Shown one piece after another: positions 1 to 7,522 of a DNA stretch of 55,209 nt (the first letter of the stretch is position 1; each line of letters begins with the position of its first letter). The position numbers and the translations under genes were made by a program. Under the pieces are notes generated by a model, which was not told the origin of the DNA, did not search any database, and worked only from the letters and a program-made list of their open reading frames with translations. The DNA comes from Nonomuraea lactucae (GTDB taxonomy: Bacteria > Actinomycetota > Actinomycetes > Streptosporangiales > Streptosporangiaceae). The stretch covers positions 1 to 55,209 of the forward strand of contig NZ_QNFZ01000035.1 of the NCBI RefSeq assembly GCF_003313395.1, given 5' to 3'.

Positions 1-1933
1 GCAGCCTGGCCGCGCCCGCGGCCAGGCCGAGCCGGCCGATCGGCGTCACGAACAGCACGACGCCCGCGACCACCCACCACCACGAGACGGCGGTGATCCC
101 GGCGAGGTTGCCCAGCGCGGCCGCCCCGACCGTCCAGGGCAGCGCGCGCGCTGTCAGCAGCGGCGGCACCAGCGCCGCCTGGAGGATGGCGGCCCGGCGG
201 GGCACCGGTGTCACGTTCCGCTCGGTGGCCGTGGGCGCTTGGATCGTCTCCAGGCGCGCGGCCAGGGCTCGCAGGGTCGGATGATCGTACAGGTCGGTCA
301 CCGCGACGGCCGGGTAGCGCGTGCGCAGCACCGACACCAGCCTGGCCGCGGCGAGGCTGGTGCCGCCCGCGGTGAAGAAGTCGGCCTCCGGCCCGCTGAC
401 CTGCTCGCCGAGGACCTCCTGCCACTGCTCGGCGAGCCAGAGCTCGGCCCCTTCCAGGCTGGTCGGGGCGTCGTCCGCGGGTAGCGGCCAGGGAAGTGCG
501 TCTCTGTCGATCTTTCCCGAGGTCCGGGTGGGCAGGTGGTCCACGACGGCCAGGCGCGGGACCAGGGCCGCCGGAAGCACGGCGCCGAGCCGCTCTCGCG
601 CGCGCCCCAGGTCTAACTCACCGGTCGCCACGACATATCCCACCAGAACCTGGTGTCCGGCCTTGGTGGTCTTGACCGCGGCCGCGGCGCCGGTGACCCC
701 CGGCAGGGCCCGCAGCGCGGCGTCCACCTCGCCGAGCTCGATCCGCCGCCCGCCCAGCTTGACCTGCTCGTCGGCGCGCCCCACGAACAGGAGCCCCGCG
801 GCGTCGGCCACCACGAGATCGCCGCTGCGATAGGCGCGCGCCCAGCCGAGCGACTCCAGCGGCGCGTACTTCTCGCGGTCCTTGTCGGGATCCAGATACC
901 TGGCCAGCCCGACGCCGCCGATGACCAGCTCGCCTGTCTCCCCCATGGCCACGGGCCGCCCGTCGGCCCCCACCACGGCGAGGTCCCATCCCCGCAGCGG
1001 CAGCCCGATCCGCACCGGGCCGTCCTGGCCGAGCGGCGCGGCGCAGGCGACCACGGTCGCCTCGGTCGGGCCGTAGGTGTTCCACACCTCGCGCCCGTCG
1101 ACGCTGAGCCGTCCTGCCAGCTCGGGCGGGCACGCCTCGCCCCCGAAGATCAGCAGCCTGACGTCGGCGAGCGTCTCGACCGGCCACAGCGCCGCGAGCG
1201 TCGGCACCGTCGACACCACGGTGATCCCGCGCTCCACCAGCCAGGGCCCCAGATCCATCCCGGTACGCACGAGGGCGCGCGGCGCCGGCACGAGGCACGC
1301 GCCGTGGCCCCAGGCCAGCCACATCTCCTCGCACGAGGCGTCGAAGGCGACCGACAGCCCGGCGAGCACGCGATCGCCCGGCCCGACGGGGTCGTCCTGG
1401 AGGAAGAGTCCGGCCTCAGCGTCCACGAACGCGGCGGCGCTGCGGTGGCTGACGGCCACGCCCTTGGGCTTGCCCGTCGATCCCGAGGTGAAGATGATCC
1501 AGGCGTCGTCCTCCGGCAGCGGCGGCTGGGCCTTGGACTCGGCCGCCCGCCGTACGGTCAGGGTGCGGTCCTCGCCGACGACGGCGCAGACGTCGGCCTC
1601 GCCGAACACCAGCTCGGCGCGCTCGTCAGGATCGTCGGCGTCGACAGGGACGTAGGCTGCCCCCGCGGCCAGGACCCCCAGGATGGCTATGTAGAGATCC
1701 ACCGTGCCTGACGGCACGCGCACGCCGACGCGCTCACCCGGCCCGATCCCCGCCTCACCCAGCGTGTCGGCCAGGTGGGCGACCTCCTTGCGCAGCCGCG
1801 CGTAGTCGAGAACGGTCACCCCGTCGTCGAGCGCCGGCGCGTCCGGGTGCGCCGCGGCCGTCGCGTCGAGGATGTCCACCAGCGTTCTGGCAGGCGGTGT
1901 CGCGGCTTCGGACAGGAAAACAGCACTCGTCAC
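1..1933 (-). CDS. Pls/PosA-type non-ribosomal peptide synthetase, 5' part (partial)
   Basis: The reading frame is open from a GTG at 1933 (GAGGTGA just upstream) to the window edge, so the 3' end is missing. An adenylation domain is clear: TSGSTGKPKG near residue 150, YGPTE near residue 285, and TSGKIDRDAL with the A10 lysine near residue 480. A carrier domain follows, with the phosphopantetheine serine in DFFTAGGTSL near residue 525. From about residue 585 the protein becomes hydrophobic (WWWVVAGVVLFV), indicating membrane helices. Adenylation plus carrier followed by membrane helices, with no condensation domain, is the layout of the Pls/PosA family, whose members activate an amino acid and polymerise or transfer it at the membrane. 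The substrate is not predictable from what is visible. The family call is firm; the product is unknown. Confidence 0.88.
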   Translation of the reverse strand, partial: MTSAVFLSEAATPPARTLVDILDATAAAHPDAPALDDGVTVLDYARLRKEVAHLADTLGEAGIGPGERVGVRVPSGTVDLYIAILGVLAAGAAYVPVDADDPDERAELVFGEADVCAVVGEDRTLTVRRAAESKAQPPLPEDDAWIIFTSGSTGKPKGVAVSHRSAAAFVDAEAGLFLQDDPVGPGDRVLAGLSVAFDASCEEMWLAWGHGACLVPAPRALVRTGMDLGPWLVERGITVVSTVPTLAALWPVETLADVRLLIFGGEACPPELAGRLSVDGREVWNTYGPTEATVVACAAPLGQDGPVRIGLPLRGWDLAVVGADGRPVAMGETGELVIGGVGLARYLDPDKDREKYAPLESLGWARAYRSGDLVVADAAGLLFVGRADEQVKLGGRRIELGEVDAALRALPGVTGAAAAVKTTKAGHQVLVGYVVATGELDLGRARERLGAVLPAALVPRLAVVDHLPTRTSGKIDRDALPWPLPADDAPTSLEGAELWLAEQWQEVLGEQVSGPEADFFTAGGTSLAAARLVSVLRTRYPAVAVTDLYDHPTLRALAARLETIQAPTATERNVTPVPRRAAILQAALVPPLLTARALPWTVGAAALGNLAGITAVSWWWVVAGVVLFVTPIGRLGLAAGAARL

Positions 1934-2143
1934 CAAGGCTCACCTCATACGTCGACGATGCGGGCCCAGGTTCACGAATACCCGCGTTCCACGGGCGATC
2001 GCGGCCCATGGCGACGCTCCCCACGCCGCCGAGCCTTCAACGATCTCAAATATCCCGGATATTTCCCAATCTGCGGCGTGTGCGCATCGTCACCCCTACC
2101 CGCGCCCGCCCCATCCGGGGGACCGCGATGGTCGGGACGGGTC

Positions 2144-2875
2144 TCAGGGCCAGCCACCGGTGAAGGCGATCGTCTGCCCGGTGACGAACGGCGCGGTGCC
2201 GGAGGCGAGGAACTCCACGAGGGCCCCGAACTCCTCCGGAGTCCCCAGGCGGCCGAGCGGCACGGTGTCTCTGATCAGCTGCTGACCGGCGGGGTCGTCG
2301 ATGAACGCCGCCCGTGGGTAGTACAGCTCGCTGTAGAGGTAGTTGGGCGCGATGGCGTTGACCTGCACACCCCATGGCGCGAGCTCGCGGGCCAGCGCGA
2401 GAGCGAAGGCCGTCGTACCGGCCCGTGCCGTCGTGGGAACACTGAAACCCGGCTCCGGACGGAGCTCACGTGCGGACGTGACGGCGATGATGCTGCCGCT
2501 CCCACGTCGCTTCATGTGTGGGATCACGGCTTGGGCGAGCCGGAAAGGCGTGATCAACACCGCCTCGATGGTGGCGCGCAGGTCGTCCACGCAGACGTCC
2601 TCGATGGGCGTGTGACGAATGGGATGCACGTCATTGCATATCACCGCGTCGATCGTGGTGAGCTGATCGATCGTTTCGGCGACCACGGCTTCCGGCTCCT
2701 GCGCCGACAGGACCCGGACCTGGGGATGCGCGGCCGAGTACGCGGCGCGCGCCTCGGGGTCGGCGAAGCCTCGGTCGTGGCAGGCGATGACGTATGACGC
2801 CTTCTCCAGGGCTGACACCGCTCCGGGCCCGCCATAGTCGAGGACATTGGTCACCAATGCCGTGCGTCCACCCAT
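2144..2875 (-). CDS. Halohydrin dehalogenase-like SDR protein lacking the catalytic tyrosine
   Basis: The 243-residue protein has a short-chain dehydrogenase fold. By recall it resembles halohydrin dehalogenase HheC more than ordinary SDR oxidoreductases: the N-terminus reads VTNVLDYGGPG instead of a TGxxxGIG dinucleotide loop, and APNYLYSE matches the halide-pocket region GPNYLHS. Aligned on HheC Ser132-Tyr145-Arg149, this protein has Ser134 and Arg151, but the tyrosine position is Pro147 (codon CCC). Dehalogenase and ordinary SDR chemistry both need that tyrosine, so the protein may be inactive or do something else. The ATG overlaps the stop of the upstream LacI gene (TGATG), with AAGGAG before it, so the two are translationally coupled. 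SDR fold is certain; the dehalogenase relationship is from motif comparison only. Confidence 0.82.
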   Translation of the reverse strand: MGGRTALVTNVLDYGGPGAVSALEKASYVIACHDRGFADPEARAAYSAAHPQVRVLSAQEPEAVVAETIDQLTTIDAVICNDVHPIRHTPIEDVCVDDLRATIEAVLITPFRLAQAVIPHMKRRGSGSIIAVTSARELRPEPGFSVPTTARAGTTAFALALARELAPWGVQVNAIAPNYLYSELYYPRAAFIDDPAGQQLIRDTVPLGRLGTPEEFGALVEFLASGTAPFVTGQTIAFTGGWP

Positions 2876-3897
2876 CAGTGCTCCTTCTTCGAAGGCGAGC
2901 TTGGGAGTTGAAGGCGCGCGTGGGATCGGCGCAGCACGAGGTGCGGGCGCTGAATGCTGCGAACGTGCTCCCGGTCGGGATCGGCTATCCGTTTGAGGAG
3001 CAGATCTCCCGCGGTCCGGGCGAGCCGGTCCAGGTCGCAGTGCACGGTGGTGAGGCCGATGTGGGCCCACGAGGCGATCGTGATGTCGTCGAAGCCGACG
3101 ACGGTCAGGTCCTCCGGGATTCTCACCCCGAGTTCCACGGCGCCGTCCAGCACGCCGAGCGCGATGACGTCGTTCCCGCAGAAAAGGGCGGTCGGCGGTT
3201 CGGATCTCGCGAGTAACGTGCCGAGAGCGGCGCGGCCGTGACTGAAGGAGAACGGGACGCTGACAGCGAGTTCGTCTGCCAGAGAGCGGCCATGTTTCGA
3301 CAGGCTGCGCCGAAAGCCCGTCTCGCGATCCCGCCCCGTGCTGGCGGCACGGGGGCCGAACACGGCTCCGATCCTGTGGTGGCCGAGTTCGACCAGGAGA
3401 TCACCGACCAGTGCCGCACCGTAGACGTTGTCCACCACGGCGCTGTCGGCCGTGGCGTCACTTTCGCGATTGAGGAATACGAAAGGTATGTCACGGTGCA
3501 TGAGCGCGGCGGGAAGCGGCGAATCGACGAGCGATGTCGTCAGGACGATCCCGTCGAGCGAACCGTCGGCCAACTCCTCTATCGTCGGCCCGTCCTCGTC
3601 CTGCTCGGTGAACAGGACGGTCCGGAATCCAGCCTGCTTGAAGTAGTCGTGCAAGGGCGCCAAGAGGTGGGGATAGAAAGGGTTCGTCAGGTCGGAGACC
3701 ACGATCCCTATCCGATGGGTCTTCCGCAGGGACAGCACCCGTCCACGCTCGCTCGCCACGTAATCGAGGGCTCTCGCGGCCTCCTCGACCCGCCGTCTTG
3801 TCTCGGGTGCCACGCTCGGGTGCCCCCTGAGCGCTCTCGACACGGTCGGCTGGCTGACACCTGCCAGGCGGGCGACGTCTTTGCTGGTGGCAGCCAT
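2875..3897 (-). CDS. LacI-family transcriptional regulator
   Basis: This is a 340-residue protein of standard LacI/GalR length. The N-terminal helix-turn-helix is SKDVARLAGVSQPTVSRAL at residues 5-23. A periplasmic-binding-like sensor domain follows (RIGIVVSDLTNPFY, then NDVIALGVLDGAVELG and VVGFDDI). The start at 3897 is chosen because GGGAGGAG lies just upstream and it places the HTH at the N-terminus, although the frame is open further upstream. Its stop overlaps the start of the dehalogenase-like SDR, so it probably controls that gene and itself. A truncated sugar/organic-acid transporter lies upstream on the other strand, which may once have been a divergent target. The ligand is unknown. 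Confidence 0.92.
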   Translation of the reverse strand: MAATSKDVARLAGVSQPTVSRALRGHPSVAPETRRRVEEAARALDYVASERGRVLSLRKTHRIGIVVSDLTNPFYPHLLAPLHDYFKQAGFRTVLFTEQDEDGPTIEELADGSLDGIVLTTSLVDSPLPAALMHRDIPFVFLNRESDATADSAVVDNVYGAALVGDLLVELGHHRIGAVFGPRAASTGRDRETGFRRSLSKHGRSLADELAVSVPFSFSHGRAALGTLLARSEPPTALFCGNDVIALGVLDGAVELGVRIPEDLTVVGFDDITIASWAHIGLTTVHCDLDRLARTAGDLLLKRIADPDREHVRSIQRPHLVLRRSHARLQLPSSPSKKEH

Positions 3898-3929
3898 CAC
3901 TCCTCCCTGCGGCCTCGGCGTGGATCTGA

Positions 3930-4053
3930 ATACGTATGTATCAGAGCATGGTTCACTTCGGATGTCCACCGAGGAAGTGCGGCGTAACCGCAGTCGGCGC
4001 GGAGTGGACGGCGCGAAGATTCTCGCCGCTTCTCCATTGACATACATACGTAT
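3930..4053. promoter_or_regulatory. Paired 12-bp inverted motif, candidate LacI operator
   Basis: ATACGTATGTAT at 3930-3941 and its exact reverse complement ATACATACGTAT at 4042-4053 lie about 112 bp apart, upstream of the lacI-type start at 3897. Both are AT-rich islands in high-GC DNA. Two spaced sites of this kind suit looping repression by a LacI-family dimer or tetramer. Assignment to this regulator is inference from position. Confidence 0.5.
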
Positions 4054-4107
4054 GCGACCAACCATGGGCGGCAGTCCACGCCAATCCACACGGCAGACAG
4101 GGATCTC

Positions 4108-4311
4108 CGGACTGTTCGCCACGCGGATGCGTTACTCAGGTGCCTCCATCGGTGCCCGACTCGCGTCGGTCGCGGCAGGCGCACCCGCTCCCCTGATCGC
4201 CGCCGCCCTGCTGACCACATACGACAGAACCCAGCCGATCGCCGCCTACGTCGCCCTGGCGGCAGCGATCACAGTGGGCGCCGTACTCTCCGCGAAGGAG
4301 ACCCGTAGCCG
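4108..4311 (+). pseudogene. C-terminal remnant of an MHS/MFS transporter
   Basis: The frame encodes a segment with FATRMRYSGASIGARLAS, two hydrophobic helices and a closing ETRSRSLED. This matches the last two or three membrane helices of metabolite:H+ symporters of the MHS branch of the major facilitator superfamily. Everything upstream (about 85% of a normal 430-residue protein) is missing, and the frame runs on without the expected stop. It is a decayed tail, probably of a transporter once controlled by the adjacent LacI regulator (inference). Confidence 0.62.
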
Positions 4312-4400
4312 CTCGCTGGAGGACCCGAGGCCGGTGCCACACTGGCCGCCACCACGGACGCAGCCGCGGGCCGCGCCGGTTGAGCTGAAGGAGCGAAACG

Positions 4401-4730
4401 ATGGACGAAGCGAAGATATACGCGCTGAACCTGTTCGACGTGTCGGATCGTGCCGAGTATCTGGCGTATTCCCGCCGATCGGTTCGCGAGGTCACCGCGC
4501 ACGGCGGACGCGTTGTGGCGCTCGGCCGGTTCCGGGAGAGCGTCACCGGTGATATCGAGCCTCGGCAGGTTCTCATCCTCGTCGAATGGGAATCGAGGGC
4601 TGCCTTCGACAGCTACCTGAACGACCCGGAGCTCTCCGATCTCCACCCACACAGGGAGAACGGCACGTCCTCCTATGTCTGGCACCTCTTCGATCGCCTC
4701 GATGACCTCCGCCCGATCCTCAAGGAGTGA
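4401..4730 (+). CDS. DUF1330-like small protein
   Basis: The protein has 109 residues and starts at an ATG preceded by AAGGAG. The pattern of aliphatic strands, GGRVVALGRF and the RQVLILVEWESRAAFDSYLNDPE segment matches the dimeric alpha/beta barrel of DUF1330/NIPSNAP-like proteins, a family with no settled activity (some relatives are monooxygenase-like or substrate-sequestering). It follows directly after the transporter remnant and ends before a strong hairpin. No catalytic assignment is possible. Confidence 0.75.
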   Translation: MDEAKIYALNLFDVSDRAEYLAYSRRSVREVTAHGGRVVALGRFRESVTGDIEPRQVLILVEWESRAAFDSYLNDPELSDLHPHRENGTSSYVWHLFDRLDDLRPILKE

Positions 4731-4870
4731 GCATCGGCCACCGAACACCAGCGTCACCGAGACCGGTTGTCCACTGGGCTCGCGACCTGGTTCGGGACCC
4801 TGTCCAAAGTGATCGCGACGAGCAAGTCCCCCATCGCTCGTCGGACTCCCCGAACGGATGGGTCCCTGCC

Positions 4871-4920
4871 CGGATCCAAGACCACGGCGCCGCCCGGGCG
4901 GAGCCGTGGTCTTGGATCCG
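4871..4920. terminator. Perfect 18-bp stem, bidirectional terminator-like
   Basis: CGGATCCAAGACCACGGC at 4871-4888 pairs perfectly with its reverse complement at 4903-4920 across a 14-nt loop. It lies between two convergent genes, the DUF1330-like gene (+) and the TetR gene (-). No T-run follows, as is common for actinobacterial terminators. Confidence 0.7.
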
Positions 4921-4949
4921 GCCGATGGAGGCGGGCCACTGCCGCTCCG

Positions 4950-5624
4950 TTACCGCGTGGCAGTCAGGCCGATGACGAGCAGGTTCAGGCCGTGGGCGAA
5001 GTGGCCGGCGAAGTCGGTGCTGGTGAGCGTGGCCTCGGCGGCTGCCAGGTTGGGGTAATGGCGCGGGTCCAGGGCCGCGTGCAAGGTGGTCACCGCGGCG
5101 GAGAGGTCGGAGTCGGTGAGCGCGCCGGCGGCCTGCTCTTCCAGCGTGTGGCCGAGGGTGAAGTGGATGATCGCGAGTGCTGTGCGGGTGGCCGCCTCGG
5201 TGGATTGGCCGGCGCCGCGCAGCACGCCCACGAGGGTGTCGGCGTAGCTCAGGGTGTTGGGGCCGATGGAGTGGGTGCCGGCGTAGACGCGGGCTCCGTC
5301 GCGGTGGCGCAGCAGGGCCGTGCGCAGCCTGCCGGCCAGTTCGGTGACCTGTTCCTGCCAGGTGGTCCCGTCCGATAGCGGGTCGGCGCAGTCGGCGAGC
5401 ATCTCTTCGGCCATGGCGGCGAGCAGGGCCTGCTTGGTGGCGAAGTGCCGGTAGAGCGTGCCGACCTGGACGTCGAGAGCCGCGGCCAGGCGGCGCATGG
5501 TCAGCGCGTCGAGGCCTTCCTCGTCCACCAGTCGCAGCGCGGTGGTGACCGCCTCCGGCGCGGCCATCTTGCGCGGGCGGCCCCGGGGGCGCCGCGGGGA
5601 CAGGGAGGTTGACGTGGTTCCCAT
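4950..5624 (-). CDS. TetR/AcrR-family repressor
   Basis: The protein has 224 residues. Its helix-turn-helix spans about residues 40-62 (MRRLAAALDVQVGTLYRHF) after a basic RRPRGRPRK tail, and its C-terminal domain resembles the TetR_C ligand-binding class. It is transcribed away from the FAD monooxygenase at 5685, with a 60-bp shared promoter holding a perfect operator-like palindrome at 5651-5665. This is the usual layout for a drug- or aromatic-responsive repressor controlling its neighbour and itself. The inducer is not known. Confidence 0.9.
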   Translation of the reverse strand: MGTTSTSLSPRRPRGRPRKMAAPEAVTTALRLVDEEGLDALTMRRLAAALDVQVGTLYRHFATKQALLAAMAEEMLADCADPLSDGTTWQEQVTELAGRLRTALLRHRDGARVYAGTHSIGPNTLSYADTLVGVLRGAGQSTEAATRTALAIIHFTLGHTLEEQAAGALTDSDLSAAVTTLHAALDPRHYPNLAAAEATLTSTDFAGHFAHGLNLLVIGLTATR

Positions 5625-5650
5625 GGACGGTGATACTAGTGCCCTCTTTT

Positions 5651-5665
5651 ATGAACGATGTTCAT
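5651..5665. promoter_or_regulatory. Palindromic operator ATGAAC-N3-GTTCAT
   Basis: A perfect 6-bp inverted repeat with a 3-bp centre lies in the gap between the divergent TetR and FAD monooxygenase genes, 19 bp before the monooxygenase start. Size and position suit a TetR-family dimer. Binding is inferred. Confidence 0.6.
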
Positions 5666-5684
5666 TTAATAGGGGGACGAAGAC

Positions 5685-7187
5685 GTGCACATCGACGTGA
5701 TCGTGGTCGGAGCCGGGCCCACCGGGCTGCTGCTGGCCGCCGAGCTGGCCCTGGCCGGCGTACGGGTCCGCGTCCTGGAACGGGGCATGTCGCCCACCCG
5801 TGACTCGCGGGCGCTCACGCTGCACCCGCGCAGCATCGAGGTGATGGACCTGCGCGGCATCGCCGACCGCTTCCTCTCCCGCGGCCGTACCGTGCCCGGC
5901 TGGCACTTCGCGGGCCTGCACACCCGCCTGAACTTCACCGCCCTGGACACCCGGCACGGCTACACCCTGTTCCTGGAACAGGCCCGCACCGAGGAACTGC
6001 TCGACGCCCGCGCCCGGGAGCTGGGCGCCGAGATCGTCCGTGGCCGCGAGGTCACCGCCGTGCGGCAGGAGCAGGACGCCGTCGTCGTCGAGACAGCCGA
6101 GGGTGAGTCGCTACGCGCGGCCTACGTCGTGGGCTGCGACGGCGGACGCAGCCTCGTCCGGCAGGCGGCCGGCATCCCCTTCGACGGCACCGACGAGACC
6201 CTGACCGGCATGCTCGGCGACTTCGCCGCCACCGACCCCGGCACCGCGCAGACGGCCGAGGCCCACGGCGTCCTGGCCGTGCCGCTGGAAGGCGGCCTGA
6301 CCCGGTTCGTGGTCATGGACCCGCAGCTCATGCGGATACCGGCCGGCCAGCCGGTGACGTTCGAGGAGTTCCAGCAGTCGCTGAAACGCGTCGCCGGCAC
6401 CGACTTCGGGATCGCCCAGCCGCGCTGGCTTTCGCGTTTCGGCAACGCCACTCGCCTGGCCGGGCGGTACCGGCAGGACCGGATCCTGGTGGCGGGCGAC
6501 GCGGCCCACATCCACTTCCCCGCGGCGGGCCAGGGCCTCAACACCGGCCTGCAGGACGCGATGAACCTGGGCTGGAAGCTCGCCGCCCAGGTCAAGGGCT
6601 GGGCCCCGGCGGGGCTGCTGGACTCCTACGACGCCGAACGCCGCCCGGTCGGCGCGGCGGTCACCGCCAACACCCAGGCGCAGACCTTGCTCATGGAGCT
6701 GACGCTGATGCCGCAGTACCGGCAGCCGGCCATGGCGTTGCGTGACATGCTGGACGGCCTGCTCGGGATCGAAGAGGTCAACCGCCGCCTGGCCGCGTCC
6801 GTCTCGGCGATCGGCACGCGATACGGCGACGGCTCCCCGGCCGGGGCCAGGGTGCCCGACCTGCCGGTCAGCGTCACGGAACATCCGCAGGCGGAGCGCC
6901 TGTACGAGCTGTTGCACGGCGGGCGATTCCTGTTGATCCGTACATCGAAGCACGTCGGCATCGCCGGTGCGCACGCATGGGGCGACCGGGTGGAGAACGT
7001 CACGGCCACGGCGTGGCAGGCACCCCCCGAACTGGACGGGGCCGACGCGGTGCTCGTACGACCCGACGGGCACCTCGCCTGGGCCGGGCAGGGCGATCAG
7101 GCGCGGCAGGCGCTGCTGCGCTGGGCGGGCGTCCCCGACGACGTCGGTGCGTCACCTCGACCCCGTACAGGCACTGCGCAGCCGTAG
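5685..7187 (+). CDS. FAD-dependent aromatic hydroxylase (PHBH family)
   Basis: The 500-residue protein is a group A flavoprotein monooxygenase that would hydroxylate an aromatic substrate using NAD(P)H and oxygen. The Rossmann motif VVGAGPTGLLLAAELA is at residues 6-21, the mid-protein motif VGCDGGRS near residue 149 and the second FAD motif ILVAGDAAHIHFPAAGQG near residue 267. A thioredoxin-like C-terminal domain ends in LLRWAGVPDD, as in polyketide and rifamycin-type hydroxylases. It starts at GTG with a GGGGGA ribosome site. The divergent TetR gene suggests induction by its substrate or a xenobiotic. The substrate cannot be named; antibiotic inactivation is one possibility. Confidence 0.9.
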   Translation: MHIDVIVVGAGPTGLLLAAELALAGVRVRVLERGMSPTRDSRALTLHPRSIEVMDLRGIADRFLSRGRTVPGWHFAGLHTRLNFTALDTRHGYTLFLEQARTEELLDARARELGAEIVRGREVTAVRQEQDAVVVETAEGESLRAAYVVGCDGGRSLVRQAAGIPFDGTDETLTGMLGDFAATDPGTAQTAEAHGVLAVPLEGGLTRFVVMDPQLMRIPAGQPVTFEEFQQSLKRVAGTDFGIAQPRWLSRFGNATRLAGRYRQDRILVAGDAAHIHFPAAGQGLNTGLQDAMNLGWKLAAQVKGWAPAGLLDSYDAERRPVGAAVTANTQAQTLLMELTLMPQYRQPAMALRDMLDGLLGIEEVNRRLAASVSAIGTRYGDGSPAGARVPDLPVSVTEHPQAERLYELLHGGRFLLIRTSKHVGIAGAHAWGDRVENVTATAWQAPPELDGADAVLVRPDGHLAWAGQGDQARQALLRWAGVPDDVGASPRPRTGTAQP

Positions 7188-7522
7188 TCGGGACGCGTCA
7201 CCAGCAGGACGGTTACTTGAACGGGTCTCGGGCCGGCCCCGGGCCCGTACAACAGCCGGACAGCACCAGCGCCCTCCGCCACAGCGGTACGACTGGCGCG
7301 TGACGGGATACTCGAGATCGGGCTGCCGTCGGTGCCTCTGGCCCGGGATCAGGCGTTTCCAAGGGGGCTTGTGGCGGAGCTTCCAGGCCACGCCGCCGAG
7401 AAGGTCGACGATCTCGTTGCTCTTGTTGAGCGCAGTGATCGCATTGTCGTCCGCCCTTCGAGTGGCGGTCATCTATGGTGATAGTTCATGTGGTGCGATG
7501 AGAGTCGCCTCTGGGGCACATC
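7188..7522. other. Intergenic stretch with no recognised gene
   Basis: These 335 bp between the monooxygenase and the P-loop ATPase contain no reading frame with recognisable similarity. An AT-richer patch near 7470-7490 may hold the ATPase promoter. No clear repeat or hairpin was seen. Confidence 0.5.

Noticed and set aside
4754-4939. Short open frames around the 4871-4920 palindrome
   Set aside because: They exist only because of the inverted repeat; no ribosome site or homology. The palindrome is better read as a terminator.
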